Part shown: one piece after another, positions 11,763 through 23,603 of the stretch | How the letters are laid out: the number at the start of each line of letters is the position of its first letter | How positions within the stretch are numbered: position 1 is the first letter of the stretch | NCBI GenBank assembly: GCA_958450365.1 | Contig: CAUEEP010000913.1 | Coordinates: forward strand, 787,001 to 851,000 | Length of the DNA: 64,000 nt | Direction of reading: 5' to 3' | Source of the DNA: Mesorhabditis belari | Lineage: Eukaryota > Nematoda > Chromadorea > Rhabditida > Rhabditidae | Position numbers and translations under genes: made by a program | Notes under the pieces: generated by a model | Databases searched by the model: none | Told to the model about the DNA's origin: nothing | What the model saw: the letters and a program-made list of their open reading frames with translations, nothing else

Positions 11763-12160
11763 TCCGGATTCTCTTTCAAACTTTTTAAGCTTTCCTTTCC
11801 TTTCCTTTCCTTTCCTTTCCTTCACTTTCGTTTGATGTTTCTTTAAGAATACTTTCAAATTTTAATACCAGAACCATGGGGCTTTATAGAATCGCCTATG
11901 CTGATTCTGAATATGCTTTTACTTTTTGCTTTTACTGAATATGCTTTGTAACGTGAGATCTCTAAGTTTAAGCCGATTTTCGGAGTCCTTATAAGCTTTT
12001 TTTCTCTCCCTTAATTGCGGAGATCGTGGCGCAGTGGATAGTGTGCTCGCCTTTAGAACGGTGTTGAAGTTCCGGATTCTCTTTCAAACTTTTTAAGCTT
12101 TCCTTTCCTTTCCTTTCCTTCACTTTCGTTTGATGATCCTTTAAGAATACTTTCAAATTT
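11763..12160 (+). mobile_element. SINE-like copy 2 between long direct repeats
   Basis: Bases 11863-12068 repeat the 9063 SINE-like block. They sit between two near-identical direct copies of about 95-100 bp, 11763-11862 and 12069-12160, each starting GTTCCGGATTCTC, carrying a (CTTTC)n run and ending ACTTTCAAATTT. The run lengths differ (more CTTTC units on the left). Confidence 0.8.
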
Positions 12161-12250
12161 GAAATTTGAAATTAAATTTCTTCATAGATTTGTTGTATTT
12201 ATTTGAGTTTTCGATATACGAATAACTTTAAAATAACATTGATAATGTTT

Positions 12251-12356
12251 CAGAATCCGATTCGACTCAACTATGAGACTCTAAATGCGTCACACAAAGC
12301 ATTTCTATTCGGAAAAGAGACGATTGAGGAAACAGATTATCCCATGGTAAATTAAG
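12251..12356 (+). CDS. Orphan exon-like open segment
   Basis: A good acceptor (GATAATGTTTCAG) precedes an open frame NPIRLNYETLNASHKAFLF that ends in DYPM. There is then either a donor (ATG|GTAAAT) or, by read-through, VN and a TAA. Only this frame is open and codon use looks like an exon. If the donor is used it ends in phase 0. No neighbouring exon with matching phase was recognised. It could be an unrecognised last exon, a 5' exon of the exchanger, or chance. Confidence 0.3.
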
Positions 12357-12397
12357 AAAAGAGAATCTTAAATATAAAGAAAAAAAAAGCAATAATC

Positions 12398-12552
12398 TAG
12401 TCAGCGGAATCGAACCCTTGACCAACCGACTAGGAAACCAGGCTCTTAGGCCTGGCCATCGGTTGGCCATCGGTCGGCCTGGCCTGGCCATCGGTTGGCC
12501 TGGCCTGGCCATCGGTTGGCCTGGCCTGGCCATCGGTTGGCCATCGGGCCTC
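12398..12552 (-). repeat. tRNA-like module 2 with GGCCTGGCC tandem array
   Basis: On the minus strand a B-box GGTTCGATTCC follows a CTAGTCGGTTGG anticodon-side segment. The part upstream of it (12440-12552) has expanded into imperfect copies of GGCCTGGCCATCGGTTGGCC. The repeat unit is made of tRNA-like sequence. Confidence 0.5.
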
Positions 12553-12792
12553 TAGTAATGATTTTTTTTCGGCCATCGGGCCGATTTTTCAAACTAAAAT
12601 CTTTATTTCTGTAAGTTTTCTTGCAAGAACTGAACGCTATTTTGTTTTTTTAAGGGTAAGGTGATATTAAAGGGTTGAAGGGTTGTTTAACTTGAAATTT
12701 GCAACTTTTTTTATCTCTGTTAGCAAAGATAGGCAAAGATAGGCTAATACGGGATATCTAGACATCAATTATACTTCAGTAAAGTACTATAC

Positions 12793-14305
12793 ACGGTGTC
12801 CCAAAAGTCAGACTACCGCATGACTACCGTCAGACTGACTGACTGACTGACTACTGTCAGACTGACTGGCTGACTACCATCAGACTGACTGACTGACTAC
12901 CGTTTAACTGACTGACTGACTACCGTCAGACTACCCAATCTTGTTCTAACATCTTTTTTCCAAAGAAAACGGGATTTTTTTGTGCATTAAATGTTTTTTT
13001 TTACTTAATTATTTTTTTTGTTTACAAATTTCTTTAAAGATGCTGATTTTTCAATTATGACATCTCCATCGATTCATCGCAAGAGCATCTTTTTTTACAG
13101 CCATTTTTTCATCCTTGTTTTTGATTGCTTTTCAAAAATCTTCTGATTCTTAATCAATAACAAATAGATATAGTTAGATGATTCTTTTCTTTTTCAGCCA
13201 TCTTTTGAACAAAAACAAAACCTGAAGAAAACAAGAAACGGTGTTGTGGCACGCTCGATCTGGAATCGCCTGAACATACCAAAATATGTGGTTTTTCGCA
13301 CTATTCGACGCTTCAAGGAACTGGAAACCGAAGAAAACAGAAAAAGAAGTGATCGACAAGTTTCTGACGGTGATAAATATCAAGAAGATCAGGAGCCATT
13401 CGTCTGAACCCAGTGCGGTCTGCTTGAAAACTTTCAAAGAAAACAAAAGTTGCGAGGACTTCCCTTCAACGAATCTTGAAGCAAGATCTAGGACTGAAAG
13501 CCTACAAGGAAAACAAGTGTCAATTACTTTCGGATATGGCCAAAAAAAACGTTTGCAACGATGGAAGGCTCTTCTCGAAAGGTTCAGTGGTGGTCGACAT
13601 TTGAAGATACTTTTCTCTGAAGAAAAGCTATTTACCGTAGAGCAGACTCTCAATAAGCAAAACGATCGTGTTTGGTCAATTTCTCAACCGAATTCGAAAG
13701 TTCAAAAGGCATCTCACCCAGCATAGCTCATGGTTTTTGCCGGAATAACGGCTGACAGCAAGATGCCATTGGTTTTTGTGCCTTCAGGAGTTAAAATTGT
13801 CCGAAATGTCTACTTGAACGATGTTTTAAAGAAGGAAGTAGCTCCGTGGGCTCAATCTCACTTTCGAAAACAACATTGGATATTCCAGCAAGATGGCGCT
13901 CCTGCGCATAAGGCCAAAGTGGTGCAGGAGTGGATAAAGCAGAACATGCCGGTTTTTATAGCTTTTGATGAGTGGCCACCTAGTAGCCCAGATCTAAATC
14001 CTCTCGATTATTCTTTCTGGAGTCTCTTGGAAGCAAAGACATGTGAAAAACCGCATAAAACAATCGATTCGCTAAAGAAAAATCTCGAGAAAGCGTGGGA
14101 GAACCTCGATTTGGCTCACTTGCGTGCCACGACGACTTCCCATGACGTCTAGAGGCCTGTATCGCAGCTAATAATCAAATATTTGAAAAGTGATCGTTGT
14201 TATTTATCAATAAATTTGTTAAAAAATATTGGCTATATCTCTGATTTTTGTTTTCACAGCTCATATCTAAGTGAAATCAGACTTTTGAGTTGACTATAGT
14301 CAGAC
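12793..14305 (+). mobile_element. Tc1/mariner element of DD37D (maT-like) type, degenerate
   Basis: It starts with ACGGTGTCCCAAAAGTCAG. The right end shows a partial match (CAGACTTTTGAG) near 14276, so the terminal repeats are worn. A TGAC-rich array lies just inside the left end (12820-12930). The broken transposase gene fills 13250-14152. Confidence 0.7.
13250..14152 (+). pseudogene. Broken DD37D transposase
   Basis: Cut-and-paste transposase remnant. A helix-turn-helix-like stretch (VVFRTIRRFKELE) lies near 13290. A second block, RILKQDLGLKAYKEN, lies near 13465-13530 in a different frame. The catalytic part is at 13730-14152, with FQQDGAPAHKAK and SPDLNPLDYSFW. Counting from the D of QQDG to the D of NPLD gives 37 intervening residues, the spacing of the maT group. 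At least one frameshift (about 13540) and an in-frame TAG just before 13730 break it, so it cannot make a full protein. Confidence 0.85.
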
Positions 14306-14328
14306 TATAGATTAGAGTTGTTTCAAAG

Positions 14329-17300
14329 GTGCTGTTTCTCTTCGGAGATCAGAATAGAAGCCATGTCTTGGCTTCTTTTGGTTTCACTAACAATCTATTA
14401 CACAATTTCTATCATTTCCAGGTTATTTTCAGGTTATTTTGTCTGTGTTGTACAGCCGCGTTCGGCTATTTTCAATTGGCGGATTTTGATGAGAAAATCG
14501 AAAAGAAATCGCTTGATAATGTTTGTTTTTAAATTTTAAAACGATTTTTTTCGAGATTGCTTTCAGAACATTTTAAAGATTCAGACTTTGCGAGCAAAAA
14601 GATCACTGGAGCTGAATGATGGAGAAAATCGAGGCGACCAGGTTTACGTAAGTTTTTAATGGGTGAAATTCTTCAGCTTAAGGCTTAAAGCTTAAAGCTT
14701 AAAAGATCAATTAAGCAGAAACCAGTAAACCAGTTCAAATTTCATCAGCTCACCAGGAATTCTTTGAAAGTTGCAAAAATGAAATTCAGAACAACACTCG
14801 ATCAACCCGTCTAGCCGCAATGCATTCATTGATGAGCGAGGAGGACGAGTGCAAACCGATTAGTCCCGCGCAGACAAGTATTTGGTTTTAAAAACATCTT
14901 TCAAAATTTCCTTTCAGATTCCTCGTCGGATCAATTCCCGCGCGATCTTTTCACATTAGAGCAACGGCGTCACGGCGCCATTGTGCTTCATTTTGGTGGT
15001 AGGAATAATAAAAAAAAACCTACCGTAAATACTGTAATAGTACCCCACCGCCCCCGTACAGTCGCGTAGTGGCAAAAGTTTTTTAGTATTTCATTTTTTT
15101 CAAAGCGCCCGTACTTTCAAAAAATGCGTCTTTGGTATCAAAAAATAGCTGAAATTCAGGGCTATTTTTTGATACCAAAGCGCGCATTGTAGCATAAACC
15201 AGTGTCGAGAAAAATTCATTCAAAGCTAGGCTACGCAACACCCCGCACCGTCATTATGGAGGTGGGATACTATTACAGTATTTACGGCAATTAACTTATT
15301 TAGACGTTATGCGGCTGAACGACAGCTACGATCTTTAAAAATTCTAAAATTTAATTACGATTATAGCTTTAAACTTTTCCGAGTTGTTCAATTGAAATTT
15401 GACATTGAAACTCAGATTTTCAAAAGCTTACGATCTAGTAGAGTACTCTACTCTACAATGCGCGCTTTGGTATCAAAAAATAGCCCTGAATTTCAGCTAT
15501 TTTTTACAATCTAGTAGAGTAGTCTACAATCTAGTAGAGTTTTTAAATTTCATAAAATAATGAACAAATAAAAATTTCGATTTATCTAAAAACAAATTTA
15601 TTTTAAAAAAAGTGTAGACATACCAAAGTGCAATGCAATTTTTCTTGTCTACTTTATAATATTAAAGCTTTGAAATGAAATCTTTTCAAAAGCTTTTAAA
15701 CTTCAAAATTTCGTGAAACATTTGACAAACAATATCCGTTATTTAAAGCCCAGATTTCAATGTAAATTTTCAGGACTCGTCTACATGTTCGTCGCGTTGG
15801 CGGTGGTTTGCGACGAGTTTTTCGTCCCTTCACTCACCGTGCTCACCGATGTGGTAAAGGGGATTTGCATTGAAGAATTCAAGTTTTTATCTAGCCGCTT
15901 TTATCTATTTTTTGATCAGAAAACCAAGAGATTTTTGAAAAGCAATCAAAAACCAGGACGAAAACATCACTATGAAAAAAAGAGCGATTCAGGGAGAAAC
16001 GAAAAGCTTCAAAAAATCCGAAAGGGATTGGGGTTGTATTGGCGCGATTTGCCAGATGGCGAGCGATTACGCTTCCGCACAAAGAGCACCTCGCCAGTCA
16101 TTTACACAAAGCTTTCTCTTTTCTTTGTAGATTTTATAAAAAGATATTCAGCTGTAACCTTGATGAATATCTCTTATCGATTCCTTGACCCCGGAAACCC
16201 ACGGGTTTAATTGGGTCAAGGAATCGATTGGAGATATTCATTTTATTGGGTCTACCAATTGGAAAACGGGTTTAATTGGTTGAAACTTATGCACTAGTCA
16301 TGAAACGAATAATGGGCCTTCAATATAATCTTCAACGTCAAGATAATCAAAATTAAAAAGATTTAAAATGAAGGGTTAAGTCGCTAATTAAATAATTTAA
16401 AAAATATTACAAAATTTCAAGAATTTTTGTTTTCATTTGACTATAAGCTTTAAATTATTGAGTTTTCTAGTTGATTCAAACAATTTTGAATGAAATTCTT
16501 CAGCTAGAGATCAGCGATGACGTGGCTGGGGCGACATTTATGGCCGCCGGTGGATCAGCGCCCGAATTTTTCACTTCTGTTTTCGGAGTGTTCGTCGCGC
16601 AGAACAATGTGGGCATTGGCACGATTGTTGGTCGGTCGATTCATTATTGAATTCATTATTGAACCCATTTTTAATTTTGATTTAATTGAAAATTAAAAAT
16701 TAAAATAGAAAAAAAGTTATTGATCTTTCCCAGGCAGTGCCACTTTCAACATTTTGTGCGTGCTAGCGTTTTGCACGCTTTTCTCGCGCGATGTTCTCCA
16801 TCTCACGTGGTGGCCGCTGTTTCGGTAAGTGAAAAGAAAGAATTTATTTCAAATTTAGAGATCCGGGAAAACTTTCCGAAAAGCTAAACCCTTTCAGCGA
16901 CATGACTTTCTACATGCTGGCCTTGTTTTTCCTTGTGCTTTTCTTCTCAGACGAGGAGATCGAATGGCCCGAAGCGCTCACGTTATTCGTCATCTATATT
17001 TTATATGGTAATTAGATATTTTAATCTACAATATGCTGGGGAAAAGTATTCAATCAAGAAGCTAAAAGTAGTCAGTCTACAGCTAGTCAGTCTACAGCTA
17101 GTCAGTCTACAGCTAGTCAGTCTTCAGCTTCAGCATAATGCAGCTTTTTGACACTCAGTTCTCTTTGTACTGTCGTGAAGACGTTTGATCGAGAATCGCA
17201 AACACAACAACAGAGTGTCAAATCAAACACTTTGCTATTTCTCTCAAAAATCTTTAAATTCAGCTTCAGCTCATTGATTTTCAGCTCTTTTTATGAAATA

Positions 17301-20300
17301 CAACACACAAATCGAGAATTTCGTGAAAGGAACTGTGCTGAGAATCGAGAAAAATCAACGAAATCACACGTTTGATCGAGAATCGCAAACACAACAGAGT
17401 GCCAAATCGAATGGAAATCAGGTAATTTTTGCATATCGCATGATCGGGGTTGGATTATTGGCCGGTTGGATTATTGGCTCTTTTCCCCGCAACATCTTTA
17501 GATTTCGACGATAGACGATAGATTTCGACAATAGAAAGCTGAGTTTCAAAACTCAGCTTTCTTCTAGAGTCTTTTAACTCAAATAACTTTTGAAGCTATG
17601 GAAATCGTTTATTTTTCAAATAAAGGGAAAAGAGCCAATAATAGCCAATCAAACCGGCGAGATCGAACCCCGATCATGCGATACAGGGCACTTAGCCATT
17701 CGATCATGATGACTCATAAAACTCCAATCGGTTTTTGACTTTTCCCTGCTCTGGACATCAAAACTGACACTTTCAGATGCACTTACCAGAACCAAAGCGA
17801 GGCGATCACCGAATGTCGATCCCGATCATTCATGGGGGACAACATATAAGGAATGGAATCGCCCATTTGGCATTGGGTGCCGAGGATGGGATGGGCAATG
17901 ATGGTCAGCGAGTTCATTCTTTTATTATCATTATTTCTTTTCAGGCTATTCCCATCACTCAGAACCGATCTCGCCAAATCCAAAAGTGATCGATGTTCAG
18001 CCGTATGATAACTGGAAAAAGAGGGGTAAGTTTCTGAGAATCTCATCTAATATTTGATTTTATTGGCCTTTGAATTATGAATTAGAATTTATGAATTATA
18101 TGATTTTGATTTGAATATTGGCTACTGTTGAATCTATGCTTTCATTTTAAAAATTTCGCAAATTACCTTCATTTTCATTTATTTTTTTTGACTCTCTAAA
18201 AAACAAATAAAAGAAATAATGTACTAATCAAATAAATATGAAAAAAGAAATGTTTTCAGAGAACGGTGTAAAGACAGTCAGCGGTTTAGTAAGCCAAAAT
18301 GAGACACCAAAAGCGAACGGAAACTCGCATCATGGAGAGGTGAGCGGGGGAAATAAAAGGAATAAAATAAGGAAATAAAATAATGAGAGATTTCAATCCA
18401 GATGGATATAGATTTCAGTCCAGATGAATAAGCAACTATTGGGTTGGTCAATTGAAAACTGCCGGACTTTGAACTAAAATTTATTCAACATAAAACCATG
18501 AATTCATTCCAAATAATTTCCATTATTATTGACGACTTCTGCCCATTTTACAGGCAATTTGCGGATTCCTCTTTCGTAGTAGGATTTTGGTTTGTGTGTG
18601 AGACAAGTGTGAGACTCAAAAATGAAGGACTGGAGATGTCTCAGTTTGAGCATTTGAGCACTTTCTTCAAAAGAAACCTATTTTGGTGTCAATAGAAAAG
18701 TTGTAGAGAATCAAAAATTAGGCTTATAGCCAAATTTCCAAAAAGATACACTTAGTAGTTTCGCTTAAAATGCAAGTTTTGTGAAAGTTTCGTAAATTTG
18801 GCATTTCTCGAAAACCAGTTTTTGAATCGTTCTGAAAATTTGGATATAAGCTTGATTTTTGATTCTCTACAACTTTTCCATTGACACCAAAATGGGTTTC
18901 TTTTGAAGAAAGTGCTCAAACTGTCACATATGACAATAGCCCGCAGTTTTCAATTCACCAACCCAATATCTTCTTTTCTATATACCGTATTTCTTCGAAT
19001 AGAAGACCGGGTAAAGAGTATGATCGCGTACTCCTGCGTAGCAGCCCTTTTTAACATTTCTTTTCTGCATAAAAGCTTTCAATGAAGTGCTATAGAGCTG
19101 GAAAATGGCTCAAAAATCTGTTAGCTCATGTCGTATTTTTGAGTCATTTTCCAGCCCTATAGCACTTGATTGAAAGCTTTTATGCAGAAAAGAAGTTTTA
19201 AAAATGGCTGCTACGCAGGAGTACGCGATGACACTCTTTACCCGGTCTTCTATTCGAAGAAATACGGTATATTTTATTTCCATACGCCAACCCAATATCT
19301 TAACTATCAGCAACTATAAAACAAACTCAACACTAAGCAAAACTATAACTAAAAAACTTTTAAAATTATTGATGAGAATGTAAATATTTTAGTTTCAGAG
19401 TTATGCATTCGGGCAGACGAACGGAAATGGGAACGGCCTCCTTTCGAATGGATACGATCGAGCGCATGAACTCGACAAGGTCACTTTTATAAAATAAATC
19501 TCAACTAACAATAAAATTAGCATGCAAAACTATAGTTTGAAATAATTTTCGAGTAAAGTTGTTTGTCGATAAGTGTACAACGAGATTTGATCATTTCAAT
19601 GACTATTTTTCCAAAGATTTTTTAAAACTAAAAGATTGAGCTTAGAAAATTCAAACCTTTATTTGAAGAAATCTTAGAAATCTAGAAATCTGAAGAAGAA
19701 AAAAAACTAGCCGTTTAAAGTGATCAAATCTCGTTTTCCATTATACACCTATCGACAATAAAACCGACAAATGAAAAGCTTTTATTTTGAAGCTAAACAG
19801 ATAACTTTGTTTCTGTTAAAAAGTTTCAAATTAAACATAAAAACAAATCGTTCATGATAATTATTTTATTTGATAGTCAACAACAATCAACAGTCAACAA
19901 TTACTTAAGTTTATTTAGGTGGGAACTTTATCGTTGAGCGAAGACGACGAGCAACCCTTGGACCTTTCATGGCCCGATGGATTTGGGAAACAAATTGTCT
20001 ATCTCCTATTAGCCCCAATCACTTTCCCGCTTAGCATCACGTTGCCGGATGTGCGCAAAACGGTGAGAAAATTGAGGAATATAGCCTTGAAAACACTATA
20101 AAATGAAGAAATGTCTCACTTTTAAAAAAGGCTGACTGTTTCAGGTTAAAAAGCGTTTAATAAACAAGAATTGTTGTGCTAAACCGGGAGTGGGACACCG
20201 GGAGTGCGACCTTTTTTTGCGCACCTTGCCCATTAGCGCACCTTTTTTCCGCACTTAGCCCATTAGCGCACCTTTTTTCGCGTTTTAAGAAAGCTCTAAA

Positions 20301-22908
20301 AAGCTAATATTAACCAATTTCTATTCCAAAAGTTGTTTTTCTAGGTAATTTGAGGGCGTAGAATCGAAATTTTGACAGATCAGAGCTTGTGGAACCAATT
20401 TGAAAGACAGATCTAGATCTGAAAGACAGGCTAGATCAAATTACAGAAAATTGTCGATTTTTCTCTTTGTATAACTCCGTCCGTTTATTTCCACAAGCTC
20501 TGATATGTCAAAATTTCGATTCTACGCCCTAAAATTACCTAGAAAAACAACTTTTGGAATAGAAATTGGTTAATATTAGCTTTTAGAGCTTTTTTAAAAC
20601 GCGAAAAAAGGTGCGCTAATGGGCAAGGTGCGGAAAAAAAGGTGCGCAAATGTCCGGGTGCGCAAAAAAAAAGGTCGCATTTGTTCCACTCCCGGTTTAG
20701 CACAACAATTCTTGTTTATTAAACGCTTTATTAAACGCATTTGTCCCACTCCCGTTAAACCTGTTGGATAGTAAAAGTAAAAGTAAAATTTGCTTGTTTC
20801 AAATTGAAGATCTTAAAAGCTGAAAAAGTAATTTTGTTTTTTTTTTGTTTTAAAATCTCCCTTTAGCACCTTCGCAAATGGTTTGTTTTCACGTTTTCCG
20901 CGTCGATTCTCTGGATTGCTTTCTTTTCGTATTTGATGGTTTGGTGGGCGAATACGATTGGAGAAACAATGGGAATACCGACTGAGGTTTGAGTGAAAAG
21001 AAAAAGATCAAGTGCTTTATAACTTACCTTAAAGATATTATAAATATTAGTAAAGATACTGGGGAGCTACTTTACTTTCATTTTTTTCTGCAAATGGGTT
21101 ATTCGCGCAACTCGCCAAAACTTTCTACTAACAAAGAAAGGTTAACAGGCTGAGCTGGTCATTTGCGATCTATACCATTTGATACAGAAGAACAAAGAAT
21201 GCTAGAAAAAGCCTAGAACGGTGTCTTACTTGTAGCACACATACCTTCACACACCATAATCGAAGCTGAAAAATGCTTTCTAACCATCAAATTTGCCGCA
21301 AATGTGTTCTTCAGACCCCTTTTGAGAAGTTATCTATGATTTTGGCGGTTGACTGGATAGAAAAAATCTTTTCAGCTATGAAGAGAATCCTCTGAAAAAA
21401 AAAAAAGAAAAATTTCATAAAGGACTCGAACTTGAGAGATCTAGCTTTAGAAACGAGGGCTTTACCACTCGGCCAAGACTGCCACAAGCCAACGCCGCAG
21501 CAAGTCCTCTATGACCCCAATATCCAATTTTCAGAGTCCTAAACAAAACTAAACGCTATCAGAGTCGTTCAGTTTCTCTTTCTTCCTTTCTCTCCTTGTA
21601 TTCCCTCTTTCTTCTCTAAGAGAGGCTACCAAATAGCTCAATGGTTAGAGCATCTTCTCAGCATCAGCAGAAAGATCGAGGGTTCAATCCCCTCTCCGGA
21701 GTTTCCTTTACCATTCTTTACTTTATTAGGTTTTGGCTAGAAGATAATAATGTGTTTAACATTTTGTTTTAAAAATATTCAATTTTATATAAGTTTTTAG
21801 ATCATGGGCCTCACAATTCTTGCAGCCGGTACGAGTATCCCTGACTTAATCACGAGTGTCATCGTCGCTCGCAAGGGTTTGGGTGACATGGCGGTGAGCA
21901 GCTCGATCGGCTCGAATCTTTTCGATATTTGTGTCGGGTAGGCTTTATTTCTATAGCTACTTAATACTTAATAACTAACTGTAAGTATCCTTTATCTACT
22001 TCTGAAGCTTATGTTCACAAAAAATGATCAAAATAACACGATCAAAAGCGAATTCAGTCTTCCCATCCCATGGCTTTTCTATTTCTTGTTGGCTTTTCTC
22101 CGAAATCTCACCGAAACAGTGCCCTCAATATCAGTGATTTCAAATGGTTTGTTTTAAATTATCATATAAATATTTCTTTTTTTTAAATCTTGATACTAGC
22201 AGTATTACTTTAATGGTTTACTTTAATGGTTTACTTTAATGGTTTACTTTAATGGTTTACTTTAATGGTTTACTTTAATGGTTTACTTTAATGGTTTACT
22301 TTAATGCTTTACTTTAATGTTTACTTTAATCCTTTACTTTAATCCTTTACTTTAATGTTTTTTTAATCTAATTTTCTAGGTTTAATCTGCTCGGTGGGAA
22401 TGCTTTTTTTAATGCTAATAATCCTCGTGATATGTATAGCCGCTTCTCGGTGAGTGTTAAAGTGTTAAAAAGAAAGAAAAAAAGATTCTCTTAGAAACAA
22501 TTTTCAAAGCTGAAAAAGTTTCTTTACACATACCGTATTTCTTCGAATAGAAGACCGGGTAAAGAATACTCTTTACCCGGTCATCAGTGAGTGTTAAAAA
22601 AGAAAGAAAAAAGATTCTCTTAGATCGCGTACTCCTGCGTAGCAGCCCTTTTTAAAATTTCTTTTCTGCATAAAAGCTTTCAATCAAGTGCTATAGGGCT
22701 GGAAAATGGCTCAAAAATACCACATGAGCTAACAGATTTTAAAGTAATTTTTGAATTCTTTTTCATTTAATGAACTTTCAGATGGCGAATGGACAAATTT
22801 TTTGGCCTTGTCATGATCACTTCTTACGTGATTTTTTGTATTTTCTCGATTTTCCTCGAAACGGGCCATGTCATTTGTCCGTTACGTTTCTTCGGGAATA
22901 ATTGTTAA
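14329..22908 (+). CDS. K+-dependent Na+/Ca2+ exchanger (NCKX, SLC24-type)
   Basis: Membrane antiporter that exports Ca2+ and K+ against Na+. Exons: 14329-14520, 14567-14647, 14757-14877, 14918-14998, 15774-15853, 16504-16630, 16734-16824, 16898-17007, 17285-17421, 17777-17903, 17945-18025, 18260-18339, 19399-19479, 19919-20062, 20867-20986, 21801-21937, 22058-22146, 22380-22449, 22782-22908. All phases agree and the sum is 2076 nt (691 aa). [19 protein letters not shown] leads into the first membrane block, with alpha-1 repeat [16 protein letters not shown] long cytoplasmic loop (exons 9-14) separates it from alpha-2 repeat [13 protein letters not shown], where the Asp is typical of K+-dependent members. 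The start and exons 1-2 are the least certain. C. elegans has NCKX-type genes among its ncx genes, but the exact orthologue is not assigned. Confidence 0.93.
15022..15287. mobile_element. Foldback MITE, ACCGTAAATACTG family, copy 2
   Basis: In an exchanger intron. It has both ends (TACCGTAAATACTGTAATAG and ACTATTACAGTATTTACGG) and the inner GGTATCAAAAAATAGC palindrome. A detached piece of the interior recurs at about 15455-15510. Confidence 0.9.
17178..17223 (+). repeat. Intronic copy of part of the next exchanger exon
   Basis: About 40 bp with GTTTGATCGAGAATCGCAAA match exon 17285-17421 at 17369-17410, in the same orientation and about 190 bp upstream. It differs by a 3-bp ACA insertion and one substitution. 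Confidence 0.8.
17657..17725 (-). repeat. tRNA-like module 3
   Basis: On the minus strand a B-box GGTTCGATCTC follows a Leu/Ser-like arm with ATGATCGAATGGCTAAGTG as the A-box-like part. It lies in an exchanger intron. Stem pairing is imperfect. Confidence 0.45.
18438..18968. mobile_element. Non-autonomous mariner element A
   Basis: Terminal repeats TTGGGTTGGTCAATTGAAAA and its complement, with TA at the borders. The left 160 bp read in reverse give the end of a mariner transposase gene ([13 protein letters not shown], compare 24590). The rest is the shared non-coding interior. Confidence 0.85.
18985..19271. mobile_element. Foldback MITE, ACCGTATTTCTTCGAATAG family, copy 1
   Basis: Arms of about 130 bp share GAAGACCGGGTAAAGAG, GCGTACTCCTGCGTAGCAGC and GCATAAAAGCTTTCAAT. 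A second full copy lies at 33064-33343 and a half copy at 22532-22720. Confidence 0.9.
20152..20750. mobile_element. Large foldback element, arms about 240 bp
   Basis: The left arm (about 20152-20398) and right arm (about 20485-20735) are inverted copies, sharing GCTAAACCGGGAGTGGGACA, GCGCACCTTTTTTCGCG and GAATCGAAATTTTGACA. It lies in the exchanger intron before exon 20867. Confidence 0.9.
21421..21486 (-). repeat. tRNA-like module 4
   Basis: On the minus strand GGCAGTCTTGGCCGAGTGG (A-box) is followed by a B-box GTTCGAGTCC 40 bp later, a Leu/Ser-type pattern. It lies in an exchanger intron. Confidence 0.5.
21627..21704 (+). repeat. tRNA-like module 5
   Basis: ATAGCTCAATGGTTAGAGC (A-box) and GGGTTCAATCCC (B-box) are well kept. 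The acceptor ends do not pair and no clear anticodon arm was found, so it is a pseudogene or SINE head. It lies 140 bp from module 4 on the opposite strand. Confidence 0.5.
22205..22365 (+). repeat. TTTACTTTAATGG minisatellite
   Basis: About twelve tandem units of 14-15 bp (TTTACTTTAATGGT) in an exchanger intron, just before the acceptor of exon 22380. Confidence 0.9.
22532..22720. mobile_element. Partial ACCGTATTTCTTCGAATAG MITE, rearranged
   Basis: Half of the 18985-19271 element. It is interrupted by a copy of the neighbouring sequence (GTGAGTGTTAAA...AAGATTCTCTTAGA), which occurs both just before it and inside it. Confidence 0.75.
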
Positions 22909-23603
22909 TCTAATTATTAATCTAATTATTAATCTAATTATTAATCTAATTAATCTAATTAATCTAATCAATCAAATTAATCATGTTAATCATGTTAATC
23001 ATGTTAATCTAATTGTTAATCTAATTATTTTTGTTTTCTAATCATATCATATTTTGGTTATTATATTTTCCACCAATAAAATCTTGCATTTCAACTAAAC
23101 AATGAAATAAATGATAGTTGAATTTTTGATGCAATGTTTTCTTGACGACTGTTTTTTTTGAATAATATAAACCATTTTTGATAACTAAACGATTTGTGAG
23201 CTTAAAAATGCTTCTAAACCCTCAAAATTGTCAAAAAAAACCGGCTTTTTCACAAAAAAAGAAAAATTATTGTAAAAACAAAGTTTTCCCATGAAATGAT
23301 CCCAACTCTTAATTATTTTGAATGATATTTCAATGATTTTAGGGTGCTCATTTTCCACTAAATAGTCAAAACCGAACTCTTGTGAAAGTGGGGTTTTCAA
23401 AAAGTGCCCTTTTTTGGTCACTCGCATTTCGCCCTCGAGATTTCTTCAATGCTTCGATCAATTGAAACACATTTTAGTCTATTTTGTAGAGGAGATTTAC
23501 AACTTTCAAATAATATATAACATTCATCGATTTCAGGTTTCTATCGTTGGAAATTTATGAAAATGTTGAAATCCGCATTTCTTATGCATGTACCTAATAT
23601 AAT

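Noticed and set aside
13174..13653. 159-codon ORF on the minus strand
   Set aside because: Reverse shadow of the broken transposase. It shows no family motif.
21627..21704. Functional tRNA gene
   Set aside because: A- and B-boxes are good, but the acceptor stem does not pair and the anticodon arm is unclear.
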